This document shows positions 1 through 8,800 of a stretch of 64,000 bases of DNA, piece by piece. This DNA is from Clostridium sp. SY8519 (GTDB lineage: Bacteria; Bacillota; Clostridia; Lachnospirales; Lachnospiraceae), in assembly GCF_000270305.1 (NCBI RefSeq), contig NC_015737.1:1736501-1800500 (forward strand). Direction: 5' to 3'. The notes beneath the pieces were generated by a model. That model was given only the letters and a program-made list of their open reading frames with translations, was not told where the DNA came from and made no database searches. Made by a program: the position numbers and the translations under genes. Within the stretch, counting starts at the first letter, position 1. Each line of letters opens with the position of its first letter.

Positions 1-2
1 TC

Positions 3-1265
3 GGCTCTGCATATCATAAAGGAGTTTTTTTTGAAAATATAGATTCCTATGGCATGGTTTTGATAGACGAATGTCACCATATTGCATCGGCCCAGGGAAA
101 AGCACTCATGCAGAGGATTCGAGCAAAATATGTTTATGGACTTTCTGCTACCCCAAATAGAAGTGATCGACTGGATGATATCATTTTTATGCTTTTGGGA
201 CCGGTGAGACATAAGTATACGGCGCGAGAACAAGCTGATGAGCAAGGATTGGATAGATATGTGATCCCTCGATTTACAAGAGTTGTCAACATTTCCGGCG
301 AACACCTGGATATCCATAAGGCAGATGGTTTGATTGCGGATAGTGCTATTCGTAATGAGCAGATTATTAGGGATACGGAAAATGCAATTGCAGATGGCAG
401 AACACCGGTGATACTCACGAAACTAAAACGTCATGCAGAAACACTAGCAAAACAATTAAACGGGAAAGCAGATCATGTTTTTCTGATTTATGGTGGCCAA
501 ACAGAGAAACAAAATCAGGAAATAAAAAATAAAATGTTATCAGTGCCACAATCAGAGACATTGATTCTGATTGCGACTGGTCAGAAGATAGGGGAAGGTT
601 TTAATTTCCCGAGATTAGATACATTAATGTTGGCTGCACCAGTTAAATTTGAGGGCAGGTTGGTCCAATATGTCGGAAGGTTGAATCGCGTTTATTCCGG
701 GAAACAGGATGTCTTGGTATATGATTATGTTGACACGCATATTGGATTCTTTGATCGACAATATAAAAGTCGGCTGGCGGCATATAGAAAACTTGGATAT
801 AAGATATTGTCAGAATCAGCAAAACAAATATTACAAGTAAATGCTATTTATGATAGACGCGATTATTCACAAACATTCGAAAGAGATTTGGCATACGCTA
901 ATACAGAAATTGTAATTGCCAGTCCCGGATTACGGCGAAATAAAGTGGAGCGCTTTATTGCCCTGGCGAAACCAAGGCAGGAGGCGGGTGTTTCTGTTAC
1001 AGTGATTACTTTAGATCCGGATAGTGCCGGATACGATGACGTGATAGAATTAAATATCCTTATTGATGAATTGCGAAAAAATGGAATCATTGTTAGGATG
1101 ACAGAAGAGGAAAGTGAACACTATGCAGTGATTGATAATCGGGTTGTCTGGCATGGAGGGATAAATCTTCTTGGAAAAGCGGATGCTTGGGATAATCTTA
1201 TCCGTGTGGAAAATGAACAGGCAGCATCTGAGTTGCTTGAGATGTCGGAAATGGTGTTGTCATAG
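3..1265 (+). CDS. Superfamily 2 helicase, 3' part, resembling TOTE conflict-system helicase (partial at window edge)
   Basis: The frame is open from the first bases of the window, so the gene begins upstream. Visible helicase motifs are DECHH (Walker B), SATPNR (motif III) and QYVGRLNR (motif VI), giving the end of RecA domain 1 and all of RecA domain 2. The last ~140 residues look like a phospholipase D-type domain with a degenerate signature (HYAVID...WHGGINLLG). The strings KYVYGLSATP, FMLLGPVRHK and YVIPRFT match my memory of the helicase part of primase-helicase proteins in TOTE conflict systems. Those carry an archaeo-eukaryotic primase domain upstream, which would lie outside the window. 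The stop is only 86 bp from a tRNA-Gly attachment-like sequence, so the gene sits at the edge of a mobile segment. Helicase is certain; the TOTE assignment is an inference. Confidence 0.8.
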   Translation, partial: GSAYHKGVFFENIDSYGMVLIDECHHIASAQGKALMQRIRAKYVYGLSATPNRSDRLDDIIFMLLGPVRHKYTAREQADEQGLDRYVIPRFTRVVNISGEHLDIHKADGLIADSAIRNEQIIRDTENAIADGRTPVILTKLKRHAETLAKQLNGKADHVFLIYGGQTEKQNQEIKNKMLSVPQSETLILIATGQKIGEGFNFPRLDTLMLAAPVKFEGRLVQYVGRLNRVYSGKQDVLVYDYVDTHIGFFDRQYKSRLAAYRKLGYKILSESAKQILQVNAIYDRRDYSQTFERDLAYANTEIVIASPGLRRNKVERFIALAKPRQEAGVSVTVITLDPDSAGYDDVIELNILIDELRKNGIIVRMTEEESEHYAVIDNRVVWHGGINLLGKADAWDNLIRVENEQAASELLEMSEMVLS

Positions 1266-1307
1266 AAAAAGCTTGGGTCCCCAATTGGGTCCCCTGAAGA
1301 ATGAGTA

Positions 1308-1373
1308 TCCTGAAACCCGCTTCCTTTCTGCGTTTCAGACGAGGGGGGGTATTCGAGTCCCGTCTCGCGCTCT
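1308..1373 (+). repeat. tRNA-Gly 3'-end copy (att-like core 1352-1373) with element-end arm
   Basis: Positions 1352-1373 are identical to the last 22 bases of the tRNA-Gly region at 9696-9717 (T-loop to acceptor 3' side), but there is no tRNA body upstream. The upstream arm (GAAACCCGCTTCCTTTCTG) recurs at 3520-3564, 33287-33331 and 47224-47265. This is what an integrative element leaves at its distal end after insertion into a tRNA gene. A rho-independent terminator follows, as after the real tRNA. Confidence 0.75.
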
Positions 1374-1380
1374 CTATGAA

Positions 1381-1408
1381 GGATCATCCAAAAGGATGGT
1401 CCTTTTTT
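1381..1408 (+). terminator. Terminator carried with the tRNA-Gly 3'-end copy
   Basis: A 9-bp stem (GGATCATCC / GGATGGTCC, with one wobble) with an AAAA loop is followed by six T. The same hairpin follows every tRNA-Gly 3'-end copy in the window, with small loop differences. Confidence 0.8.
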
Positions 1409-1830
1409 GTGCTCAGAGCCCGCAAAGCTAGTATTTTCAACGGTTTGCGGGCTTTTGCCGTGTTTGAGAAATGATGGAAAATCAGGTAAAAAACAATGGC
1501 AGAATATATATACGGGAAACGGGCCTGTCTCGTTCCTGTGGTTAATATGGCGAAAACCCAGTGTTTATGCGGGGTTGAACGACTTCAGAAAGTGAGAAAA
1601 GATGAATGCCTTTTTAAAGAATAAAAAGATTTCTTTCTGGCCTGAAGGTATAAGGGAATCAGAATACATGAAGGTAGATTTTTAGTATAAATCAGTAATT
1701 TCAAAGGAATATGTGAAGGAAAAGGTGCTGAAGAGTGAGTCAGTAATTTTATGAAATCATATTGACTCAAATTTTGGATAGGTTATTATAGAGTTAGATT
1801 TGGGCTGACCGAAAGGTCTTTGGCCCACCG
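1409..1830. other. Non-coding element-end region
   Basis: I see no supported gene here. Positions 1418-1458 form a second hairpin (GCCCGCAAAGC / GGTTTGCGGGC) followed by T. Positions 1494-1612 resemble 33500-33612: both have an AAACCCAGTGTTTA / GCGGGTT hairpin segment and end in GAATGCCTTT. The region is therefore probably the left arm of an integrative element of the same kind as island B. The rest, 1613-1830, is AT-rich with no coding signal. Confidence 0.55.
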
Positions 1831-1862
1831 GCTGGCGGGGATTTACCCCGCCAGCTTCTTTT
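1831..1862 (+). terminator. Strong hairpin, probable terminator
   Basis: A perfect 10-bp GC-rich stem (GCTGGCGGGG / CCCCGCCAGC) with a short AT loop and a TTCTTTTA tail. It stands directly before the hydrolase remnant. Confidence 0.6.
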
Positions 1863-1863
1863 A

Positions 1864-2430
1864 TTGATGAGGATTAATTTCTTTATGAAGCTCGTGGATG
1901 TATGTCCAGATGGAAACTGCTACAACCTTTTAACCGGAGGCCGACGTGGTAGATATCTTAAGAATGGCAGGAATATTCCTATGCCACTGACTCCTGGTGA
2001 GATCAATGAGTATCAGATTGAATTGCATGCAACAAGCTGCACGTTCAAAAAGGGTCATCGGATCCGGGTAGAGGTTTGCAGTTCTGATGCGATGAACTTC
2101 GACATTAATCCAAATGTATTTATCGATTTAAACAAAGCAAAGCTGGAGGATTATGTGACAGCGGCACAGACAATTTACCATGACGCAGAACATCCGTCCT
2201 TTATCGAACAGCCGATCATTCCGGCCGATAGGAAACGGAAGTGGATTGAAGTAAAAGATTTCCCGTTCCGTTCATCGATTTCCGGTTTTGATTATGTGCT
2301 CACAGCTGCCGGTGCGGTGAGTGTCAGCGCTCCGGTTGAAAAGGATCGTGCAGATCTGTCGTGTACAACACCTCAGAAACCGAGCGAGCATGCAGAAGTT
2401 AAGACTGGAGAGAATGCAATTAAATTCTAG
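1864..2430 (+). pseudogene. CocE/NonD-family hydrolase, C-terminal remnant
   Basis: The 188-residue frame matches only the C-terminal jelly-roll domain of CocE/NonD (X-Pro dipeptidyl-peptidase S15-type) hydrolases: KLVDVCPDG near the start, then LTPGEINEY, FKKGHRIRVEV and the segment around residues 70-120. The N-terminal alpha/beta hydrolase domain with its catalytic serine is absent. Full proteins are about 550 residues or more. No ribosome site stands before the first ATG, and a hairpin lies directly upstream. The gene was probably cut by a rearrangement inside this small att-bounded segment. Residues after ~130 look less typical of the family. Confidence 0.6.
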
Positions 2431-2452
2431 ATGTCATAGGAAAGGAGACAAT

Positions 2453-2870
2453 ATGTTTCAATTCACAGAAGACCAGTTGGCGATCCAGAAAGTGATGAAA
2501 TAGCCAAAGCGTTGACGGTTATGGAAGAGGCACAGGCCTGCGCCTCTACAGCAGAGATCCTGGATGTACATTATTTGTCTACCGATATCAACATGCGAAA
2601 AGGAATTGAGGGAGCAGAAAGGATTGTATCTTCCACAGGCGGCAGAAGGAAAGCTTGGCGGATTTGCTCTGACCGAACCGGGAGCAGGTTCAGATGCCGG
2701 CGGGTTAAAAACCAAGGCTGTAAAGGATGGGAATGGACGAATGAGCAGACTACTTACATTACTTCTGCTGTATAAAAAGCGGCATACTCATATAAGATAG
2801 ACGGGTTACGAAACCTGAGAAAGTGGTAAAAGAGTATCAGGAGTATCTCGGAAAGATATTAGAAAGGTAT
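2453..2870 (+). pseudogene. Acyl-CoA dehydrogenase remnant
   Basis: After a good ribosome site (GGAAAGGAG), ATG 2453 opens a frame starting MFQFTEDQLAIQKVMK, typical of the N-terminus of acyl-CoA dehydrogenases, but it stops at 2503. In another frame, about 2630-2735, the FAD/substrate motif [16 protein letters not shown] is plain, followed by traces of TYITSA. Internal stops and at least one large deletion separate the parts, so no functional enzyme can be made. Full-length enzymes are ~380 residues. This is one of several broken catabolic genes in the att-bounded segments. Confidence 0.7.
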
Positions 2871-2938
2871 TGAAGTGATTGTTGAAAATACTATTATGCA
2901 ACGATATAATGAAATCAAAACAAAGTGAAGGAAGTCCC

Positions 2939-3247
2939 ATGTATACGATTAACGATTTTCGAGTTTTAAACAATCCTGAGAATATAATTTTGACTCAGCA
3001 TAGTAGAAGACGTTTTGCCGAAAGAAATATAAGTATTGATGATATCTGCAGCACAATAAATTCGGGAGAAATAATCGAACAGTATTCTGATGATCATCCG
3101 TTTCCGAGTTGTTTGATAATGGGTATGTCTAATGATAGGATTATTCACATATGTGCAAGCATTGATGATGAAATGATATATCTGATTACAGCTTATATAC
3201 CGAATCCTGAAAAATGGGAATCAGACTGGAAAACGAGAAGGAATTAG
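2939..3247 (+). CDS. DUF4258 family protein, probable toxin of a toxin-antitoxin pair
   Basis: The protein is 102 residues. ATG 2939 is chosen over upstream in-frame starts because GAAGGAAG precedes it. The central part (LTQHSRRRFAERNIS ... I-NSGEIIEQYSDDHPFPSCLIMG ... ITAYIP) fits the DUF4258 family, small basic proteins often paired with a zinc-finger MqsA/YgiT-type antitoxin. The partner follows after 17 bp, so the two form an operon. Family members are thought to be RelE-like RNases, but activity cannot be judged here. The unit lies between two tRNA-Gly 3'-end copies, a typical place for a stabilising toxin-antitoxin module. Confidence 0.7.
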   Translation: MYTINDFRVLNNPENIILTQHSRRRFAERNISIDDICSTINSGEIIEQYSDDHPFPSCLIMGMSNDRIIHICASIDDEMIYLITAYIPNPEKWESDWKTRRN

Positions 3248-3264
3248 TCGAGAGGAGACCTACT

Positions 3265-3492
3265 ATGAAATGTATGAAGTGCGGAAAAGATGCATATAAA
3301 GATACGACAACTGAAGCAATTGAATTAGGTTTTGGAGTTTTGGTTATCAGAAATATTCCGTGTTATAAATGTGATGAATGTGATGATATTTTCTATACAG
3401 GAGATGTGGTAAAGAAAATTGAACAGTTGACAGAATCAGTAAAAAAACTCATGCAGGAATTAACTGTTATTGATTATGCAAAGGTAGCATAG
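3265..3492 (+). CDS. MqsA/YgiT-type zinc-finger antitoxin
   Basis: This 75-residue protein has two CxxC pairs (CMKCG at the N-terminus and CYKCDECDD about 30 residues later), the zinc knuckle of YgiT/MqsA-type antitoxins. Between them is the usual ELGFGVLVIRNIPC segment. ATG 3265 follows AGAGGAGA. The protein ends after the zinc domain plus a short helix; the DNA-binding HTH domain of full MqsA is absent, as in many short YgiT-type partners of DUF4258 proteins. It forms an operon with the preceding gene and probably neutralises it. Confidence 0.75.
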   Translation: MKCMKCGKDAYKDTTTEAIELGFGVLVIRNIPCYKCDECDDIFYTGDVVKKIEQLTESVKKLMQELTVIDYAKVA

Positions 3493-3519
3493 AAGACAGG
3501 ATATCCAGGGTATATAGTG

Positions 3520-3586
3520 CTTCGGAAACCTGCTTCCTTTCTGGGTTTGCGGACACGGTGAGTTTTCGAGTCCCGTCTCGCGCTCT
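3520..3586 (+). repeat. tRNA-Gly 3'-end copy (att-like core 3565-3586) with element-end arm
   Basis: Positions 3565-3586 repeat the 22-base 3' end of tRNA-Gly. The arm upstream (GCTTCGGAAACCTGCTTCC and GGGTTTGCGGACACGGTGAG) is nearly the same as at 33282-33331 and 47219-47265. With the copy at 1352-1373 it bounds a 2.2-kb segment. The terminator hairpin follows at 3594-3622. Confidence 0.75.
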
Positions 3587-3593
3587 CTATGAA

Positions 3594-3622
3594 GGATCAT
3601 CCAAAAGGATGGTCCTTTTTAT
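3594..3622 (+). terminator. Terminator following the tRNA-Gly 3'-end copy
   Basis: Stem GGATCATCC / GGATGGTCC with an AAAA loop and a T-rich tail, the same as at 1381-1408. Confidence 0.8.
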
Positions 3623-3949
3623 TTTTTAATCTGCAAAGCCGGTGTTTTCAAAGGCCGGCATCTGTTTCTTCAATGCCGATTCTGTTCCTGCAGCAGATGA
3701 TGTCTACGACAGTTTTTTCAATATCGAAAGAAATACGTTATCACCTTCACGGACTTCGGTAACGCCAAGGTCCATGCGGACAGGGGCGAAGTAGAATATC
3801 TTTATTTTCGGCCAGTCCGGCAGAAAATTGGTCAGTTCATTCGGCAATTATATTCATCAGCCGAATTTAATTAAAACAATTCAAAGCCGCTTTGCGAAGA
3901 ATTAAAACTATATTCAAGCTTTTGTAAAGAAGGATTCACGAACGCTTAA
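3623..3949. other. Intergenic stretch without a supported gene
   Basis: Two short reverse-strand frames (about 3690-3850) read like decayed coding sequence, with strings such as FYFAPVRMDLGVTEVREGD, but they are broken by stops and I cannot assign a family. The rest is AT-rich leader for the next gene. Confidence 0.4.
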
Positions 3950-3977
3950 TTGCAATCGGCAAAGACAGGAATATAAT
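3950..3977 (+). promoter_or_regulatory. Sigma-A-type promoter of the secreted protein gene
   Basis: TTGCAA (3950-3955), a 16-bp spacer and TATAAT (3972-3977), about 55 bp before the start codon at 4034. Confidence 0.6.
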
Positions 3978-4033
3978 AAATATATAAAGTTTTTCCGTAG
4001 TTCAAACTGGAGCCAGAAAGGGGAACACTGAAC

Positions 4034-4912
4034 ATGAAAAGAAAAGGCGTGACAAGATATGCGGCAGTCGCACTGAGCGGAATCCTGGCAGCATCGATGG
4101 CGGTACCGGTACAGGCGTTCGCGGGAAGCAGGCCTTTGAAGACGATCAAAACCATCAAGTCCTATGATATTACAGGGAACGGAAAGAAGGACACGATCCG
4201 GGTGAAAGCCCGGAAGGACATAAATGGCTGTTATCAGGACGTGACTGTTTACGTCAATGGAAAGAAAAAATACAGCAGTCCGGTATTTGGCTGCAGCTGG
4301 TCAGTGAAAGTCAGTGCCTTCCGTTTGAAAAATAAAAAGGTTTTTCTGGCCATTGACGCAAAGCAGGACAATGACGGGCATGCCTGCCGTGTGCTGCAGT
4401 ACAAAAAGGGAAAATTACATTCCGTGCTGAATGGGTACAAAGTGGTTTCCATCAAGGGAAGTGATGCCGGAGATGCGGTTTATACCGGGAAAAAAGGAAA
4501 CACGGTGACGATGCGTGCGGCAGTCATGAGTCCTACGATCGGGAATTATACCTGCCGTGTAACGTATACATATAAAAACGGTGCCTTTCGGCGAACAGCG
4601 TATACACATAAGGTATACCATAATTACGTCATGTCATCCCGTGACTTAGACAGCAATCTTAAAGTACAGAACACGATAAAACTTTACTCCAAACCGGGGA
4701 AACTGAGCAGCCGCCAGCTGGTTCCCGGTGATTCCGTGCGGATCAATGCCGTACACTTTTCCGGACGGCAGACCTGGTATCGTACAGAAGTCAGCGGCAA
4801 AAATTACTGGATCAAGGGAATTACAAACAAAAAATATTACGCCTACCAGGAGTCAGTAGGCTGGGAACAGCCGGGAAATGGGATGTTTTCCAATATGATG
4901 CTGGCAGGATGA
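4034..4912 (+). CDS. Secreted protein of unknown function with SH3-like C-terminal region
   Basis: The 292-residue protein begins with a clear signal peptide (basic MKRKGVTRYA, a hydrophobic core, and a cleavage region near VQAFA-GS). The mature part is basic, with several Y/K-rich beta-type stretches. The early segment SYDITGNGKKDTIRVKARKD resembles the calcium-loop beta repeats (VCBS/FG-GAP-like) of extracellular proteins. The last ~80 residues (NTIKLYSKPGKLSSRQLVPGD ... WYRTEVSGKNYWI) resemble a bacterial SH3 domain that could bind cell wall. No catalytic motif is visible. It has its own promoter (3950-3977) and terminator (4998-5033), so it is monocistronic. I infer a cell-surface or wall-associated role. 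Confidence 0.7.
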   Translation: MKRKGVTRYAAVALSGILAASMAVPVQAFAGSRPLKTIKTIKSYDITGNGKKDTIRVKARKDINGCYQDVTVYVNGKKKYSSPVFGCSWSVKVSAFRLKNKKVFLAIDAKQDNDGHACRVLQYKKGKLHSVLNGYKVVSIKGSDAGDAVYTGKKGNTVTMRAAVMSPTIGNYTCRVTYTYKNGAFRRTAYTHKVYHNYVMSSRDLDSNLKVQNTIKLYSKPGKLSSRQLVPGDSVRINAVHFSGRQTWYRTEVSGKNYWIKGITNKKYYAYQESVGWEQPGNGMFSNMMLAG

Positions 4913-4997
4913 CCGCATCACCGCATCGGATGGGCAGCGTCACAGCGCTGCTGACGAGGTGCCGATGGCTGATATGAAAATTTAACAGGACGAACAG

Positions 4998-5033
4998 ACA
5001 GACAGTTGGTATTCCGACTGTCTGTTTGTTTGT
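4998..5033 (+). terminator. Terminator of the secreted protein gene
   Basis: A 9-bp stem ACAGACAGT / ACTGTCTGT with a 10-base loop, followed by TTGTTTG. Confidence 0.7.
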
Positions 5034-5126
5034 AATAAGGGGATGTAAGGCTGCAGGCAGGAACGAACGCAGAATGGAACAGGCAGTGAAAAGAGAAAAG
5101 CCTGCTGAGTAAAAGTCAAAGATAAG

Positions 5127-5672
5127 TTAAAAAAGTGGAGGATCTGCTTTTTCGGATGTGTGGGAGGTTATATAGCTGCGGTATTCTGCAGGACGCATGC
5201 CGGTGGCCTTTTCAAAAAATATAGAAAAGCTGCCGGGCTTGCGGTAGCCGATCTGCCGGGCGATTTCGGCGAAGGACAGGTGCGGATCTGCGAGAAGCTG
5301 CAGGCTTTTTTCCAGGCGCAGCCGTCTGCGATACTGTCCGATGGAGTATCCGGTAATCGCCTTAAAAGTGTATTTCAGTTTGGACGGACTCATGCAGGCG
5401 ATGCGTGCCAGCGTGTTCAGATCAGGATTTTCATGCAGGCGGTCACGAAGTATCCGGGCTGTCTGCTCGATTTGTGTATAGTCGGAAGAATATTTGTTTT
5501 TGCTGCCGGGGTTCACCGGTTCCGGAGAAAGACGGACAGCGGATAAACGCAGCAGTTCGGCTTTCTTTTGCTGAAGAAATTCTGTTTCGCCGCCGGGAGC
5601 GGGTTCATTTCGAATTTCAAAAAGGAGACGGTCTAATGTTTCGCCGGAAAGGCGCTGTTTATTTTCTCTCAA
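5127..5672 (-). CDS. AraC-family transcriptional regulator (short form)
   Basis: The 181-residue protein ends in a complete AraC-type double helix-turn-helix: IARIACMSPSKLKYTFKAITGYSIGQYRRRLRLEKS for the first unit and SFAEIARQIGYRKPGSFSIFFEKATGMRPAEYR for the second. It most resembles PchR-type regulators, often tied to iron or siderophore control. Those have ~300 residues; the first ~80 here are too short for the usual N-terminal sensor, so it may be a shortened regulator. TTG 5672 is chosen because GGAGGGG (5681-5687) lies just upstream. It is divergent from the large Shr-like protein gene and probably controls it. Confidence 0.8.
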   Translation of the reverse strand: MRENKQRLSGETLDRLLFEIRNEPAPGGETEFLQQKKAELLRLSAVRLSPEPVNPGSKNKYSSDYTQIEQTARILRDRLHENPDLNTLARIACMSPSKLKYTFKAITGYSIGQYRRRLRLEKSLQLLADPHLSFAEIARQIGYRKPGSFSIFFEKATGMRPAEYRSYITSHTSEKADPPLF

Positions 5673-5734
5673 TTTCTATCCCCTCCTGTTTTGGGTAAAA
5701 AAGCAGCTGTTATGTTCAAAAATCAGAGATTCTA

Positions 5735-5779
5735 TTGACGGGCTGTTTTAGGCAAATTTATAATAGCTAACGATAGTTA
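5735..5779 (+). promoter_or_regulatory. Promoter and palindromic operator before the Shr-like protein gene
   Basis: TTGACG (5735-5740), an 18-bp spacer and TATAAT (5759-5764) make a near-consensus promoter. Immediately downstream, over the likely start of transcription, is the interrupted palindrome TAACGATAGTTA (5768-5779). It could be the site of the divergent AraC protein or of a metal-dependent repressor. Confidence 0.6.
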
Positions 5780-5855
5780 AATATATATAACTCAATTCAT
5801 ATTATGCATACTATCAGGAAAAAAATCAATAGAGAGGAATCGAAAGGGGCAGAAA

Positions 5856-8800
5856 ATGAACAGGAAAAACAAAACGGTGATGCGATCTGCAAAGCAGACG
5901 GCTGCTTTTGTGCTTGCCGGAGCAGTGTTGTTTGGACTGCCGGTGGGAGGAGCCGCCGAAACCGCGCAGGCTGCACAGCCTGGAAAAAAAGCAGTCAAAT
6001 CGCCGGAACAACTGACAGTTACCAGAAAAAAGGGAAATAAGATCCGTGTATCCTGGAAAAAGACGCAGGCTGTGAAAAAAGCGAAAGTCCAGGTATATCT
6101 GAAAACCGGAAACGGACCCTACAGGAAAATCGGAACAACAGCAGGAACAGGGCTGACAACGAAAACGCTGAAATACAATACCGCATATGGGGTTCGTGTC
6201 AGAACTGTGTCCGGAAGAAAAGGGTCCCCGTATGTATACAGTAAGAACACAATTGTATTTCTGAAAAGACCGTCCGGTGTAAAACTGCAGAAAATCAGCG
6301 GAAACCGGCTGAAAATTTCATGGAGACAGATTTCGCGTACCGGTGCCGCCAAAAACGCGAAGATTCAGGTATATCTGAAGTGCGGAAACGGAAAAGCAAA
6401 GAAGATTTCTGTAACAAAAGGGAAAACGGTGACGACAGAGCCGCTGAAAAAGAGCGGCATCTATCGGGCGGCGGTTCGGGCTGTGACAGGAAAGAATTAC
6501 TCCGCTTTTTCACACTATTCGGCAGCAGTTCGGATAAATGCTGACAAGGCGGATCGAATCCAGGATGCGGAAAAGAAGAAACCGACGGTATCACTGGTCA
6601 GGGAAAAACAGACGGGACTCGTGAACATGAAGTGGGCGCAGTATGCTGTTGTAACTTTTGATCAGGGGTACAGTCTGGACAACAGTCGGATTCTTGTGGA
6701 TGGTACAGATGTCAGTGAAGCGGTCACCAAGGTTACCGATGACGGAAGTATTGTGAAATGGGAAATCACCAGCCTGAATCCGGGGAAACTGACCGTACAG
6801 AGTAAATCGGACGTTGATGTGAGTGAAACGGTTACGCTGAGTCAGAATAAAAAACCGGTACCGCCGCAGGTTGTAAAAAAGACTGCGCCGGCCTTTTTCC
6901 TGACACATGGACCGGTGTCTGTCTATGATTATTACCTGACGAATTATGATGAGGAAGGAAATGTACGCAGTCGTCCCGCAAAGACCACCTTTTCTCTTTC
7001 AGAAAATTCTGAGCGCATCCGGAGTTATTCAGAAGATGCGGAACTGCAGGAAGACGGCAGCGGAACCGTTGAAATCATGTTTAATTATTCTTCCGGGAAA
7101 GATAAGGCCTGGTTTGACGCAGTTGCGGAAAAAGGAGCCCTGGAACTGGTGGCGGACAGTGAACAGAAAACAGTGCTCAACAGCCATTTGACCTACAGCA
7201 AGAGAATTGCAGAACACAATGGCAGTCCGGTGGGAGTCATCCGCGTTCCGGTTGGGCAGGATAATTTCCGCAGCAATGGGGAATATTATATCCGTACACG
7301 TTCCAAAGGCAGTAAAAGCGCAATGACACGGATCCATGTGGTAAATAAAAAAGCGCCGTCCATCCTGATTTCGGAATCTGGGAAAATTGTATCAGGCCAG
7401 AATATACATTTTCATATCAAAGATATGACCGAGGGAATCCGGGAATCCATAAAAGAAGTGACCCTGAAAGATCCGACAGGACAGACAAGGGCGCTGACGC
7501 ATATCGATGACTGGTTCCATTATGGGAATACCGGATTATTTGTACTTTACAATGACACGGAAAGAGCTTCCGGAACCAATCATACACTGTACCGGGGAAC
7601 TTATACGCTTACGATCAAAGCGGCAGGATTTAAAACATGCAGCAAGACCTTTGTGGTGGATGAAGGACTGGATCCCGCTGCTGCAGGACAGAAGAAAACA
7701 GGGACTGCTGCGGCAGGAAAACGAAGCCAGGCTGTGAAAACGTACAGCGCGAAGGTGGATACGGTCAGCGGCGCAACCGGTATTGCGGGCGGATCCGGAA
7801 GTAGCAGTTCCGGCGGCACCATGGTGTCAGCAAACATTCTTTTTGACGGGGACCTTTTGGCTAATGCCCTGATTCTGGATGATCTGGGGATAAATAACAG
7901 CAGTGCCAAGGCAATTGCGGAACGCTGGCAGAAAGATGTGATCTATGACTATGCCTATGCGGAAGACGGCAAGGTGTTTTATGACTGGACCGAGTATTAC
8001 AATGCGGTAAGCGATGCGCAGAATGCGGGCAGATATCTCAGCTTTGCGGAATATGCGAAAACAGCAGACGGGGAGAAAAATCAGAAGCCGTCCCAGGTCA
8101 AAATGGTGCTGGAAGATAATATGCTCGGTGATATTATGGATAATTACGCAGGGAAAGAAGCGCCGGTGCTTACACTTACGAATGGCAGCGCGGTAAAAGA
8201 AGGGGAAGATGCGGTGCTTATATCATCGGACTCCGATTATATGAAGGCAATTACAGGCGTGTATGAGCAGGACCGTTATGAACCGATCCGCGGATTTCAG
8301 GTAAAAGATGGAAAATTAGTGATAGCGGCCTCTGCGCTACAGCTGAAAAAGGGAGAAAAACAGAGTGATAATTTCTTTGAGGTGAAAGCAGACGGCTATC
8401 AGACCACACGGATTCAGATTCCCTGTGAAAAAAATCTGGAAGATGTAAAACTGAGAGTTGACGCGGCAGATAAACTGTCGGTTGGCCAGGATGTGTCAAT
8501 CCGTATCGAAGGCTCAAAGGGAGATTTCCTGAAAAATCTGAAGGAGGTCAGACTCTCGAACGGAAAAAAGACCCGGGACGTGCATACGAAATCCCAGGCA
8601 GGCACATCCGGAAATGACTGGTATGAAATAGACAGCAGCGGTACCGTACTGACTTTGAAAGCCGGGCTTTTTCAAGCGGAAGGAAATTATGAGCTGACAC
8701 TGTCCTCTGAATGGTACGGGGATAAGAGCGTGTCAATTGCCGTGAAGGAAGCAGCGGAGGATCCGGAGGCACAGAAGGCTCCGGAAGTGAAATCGGTAAC

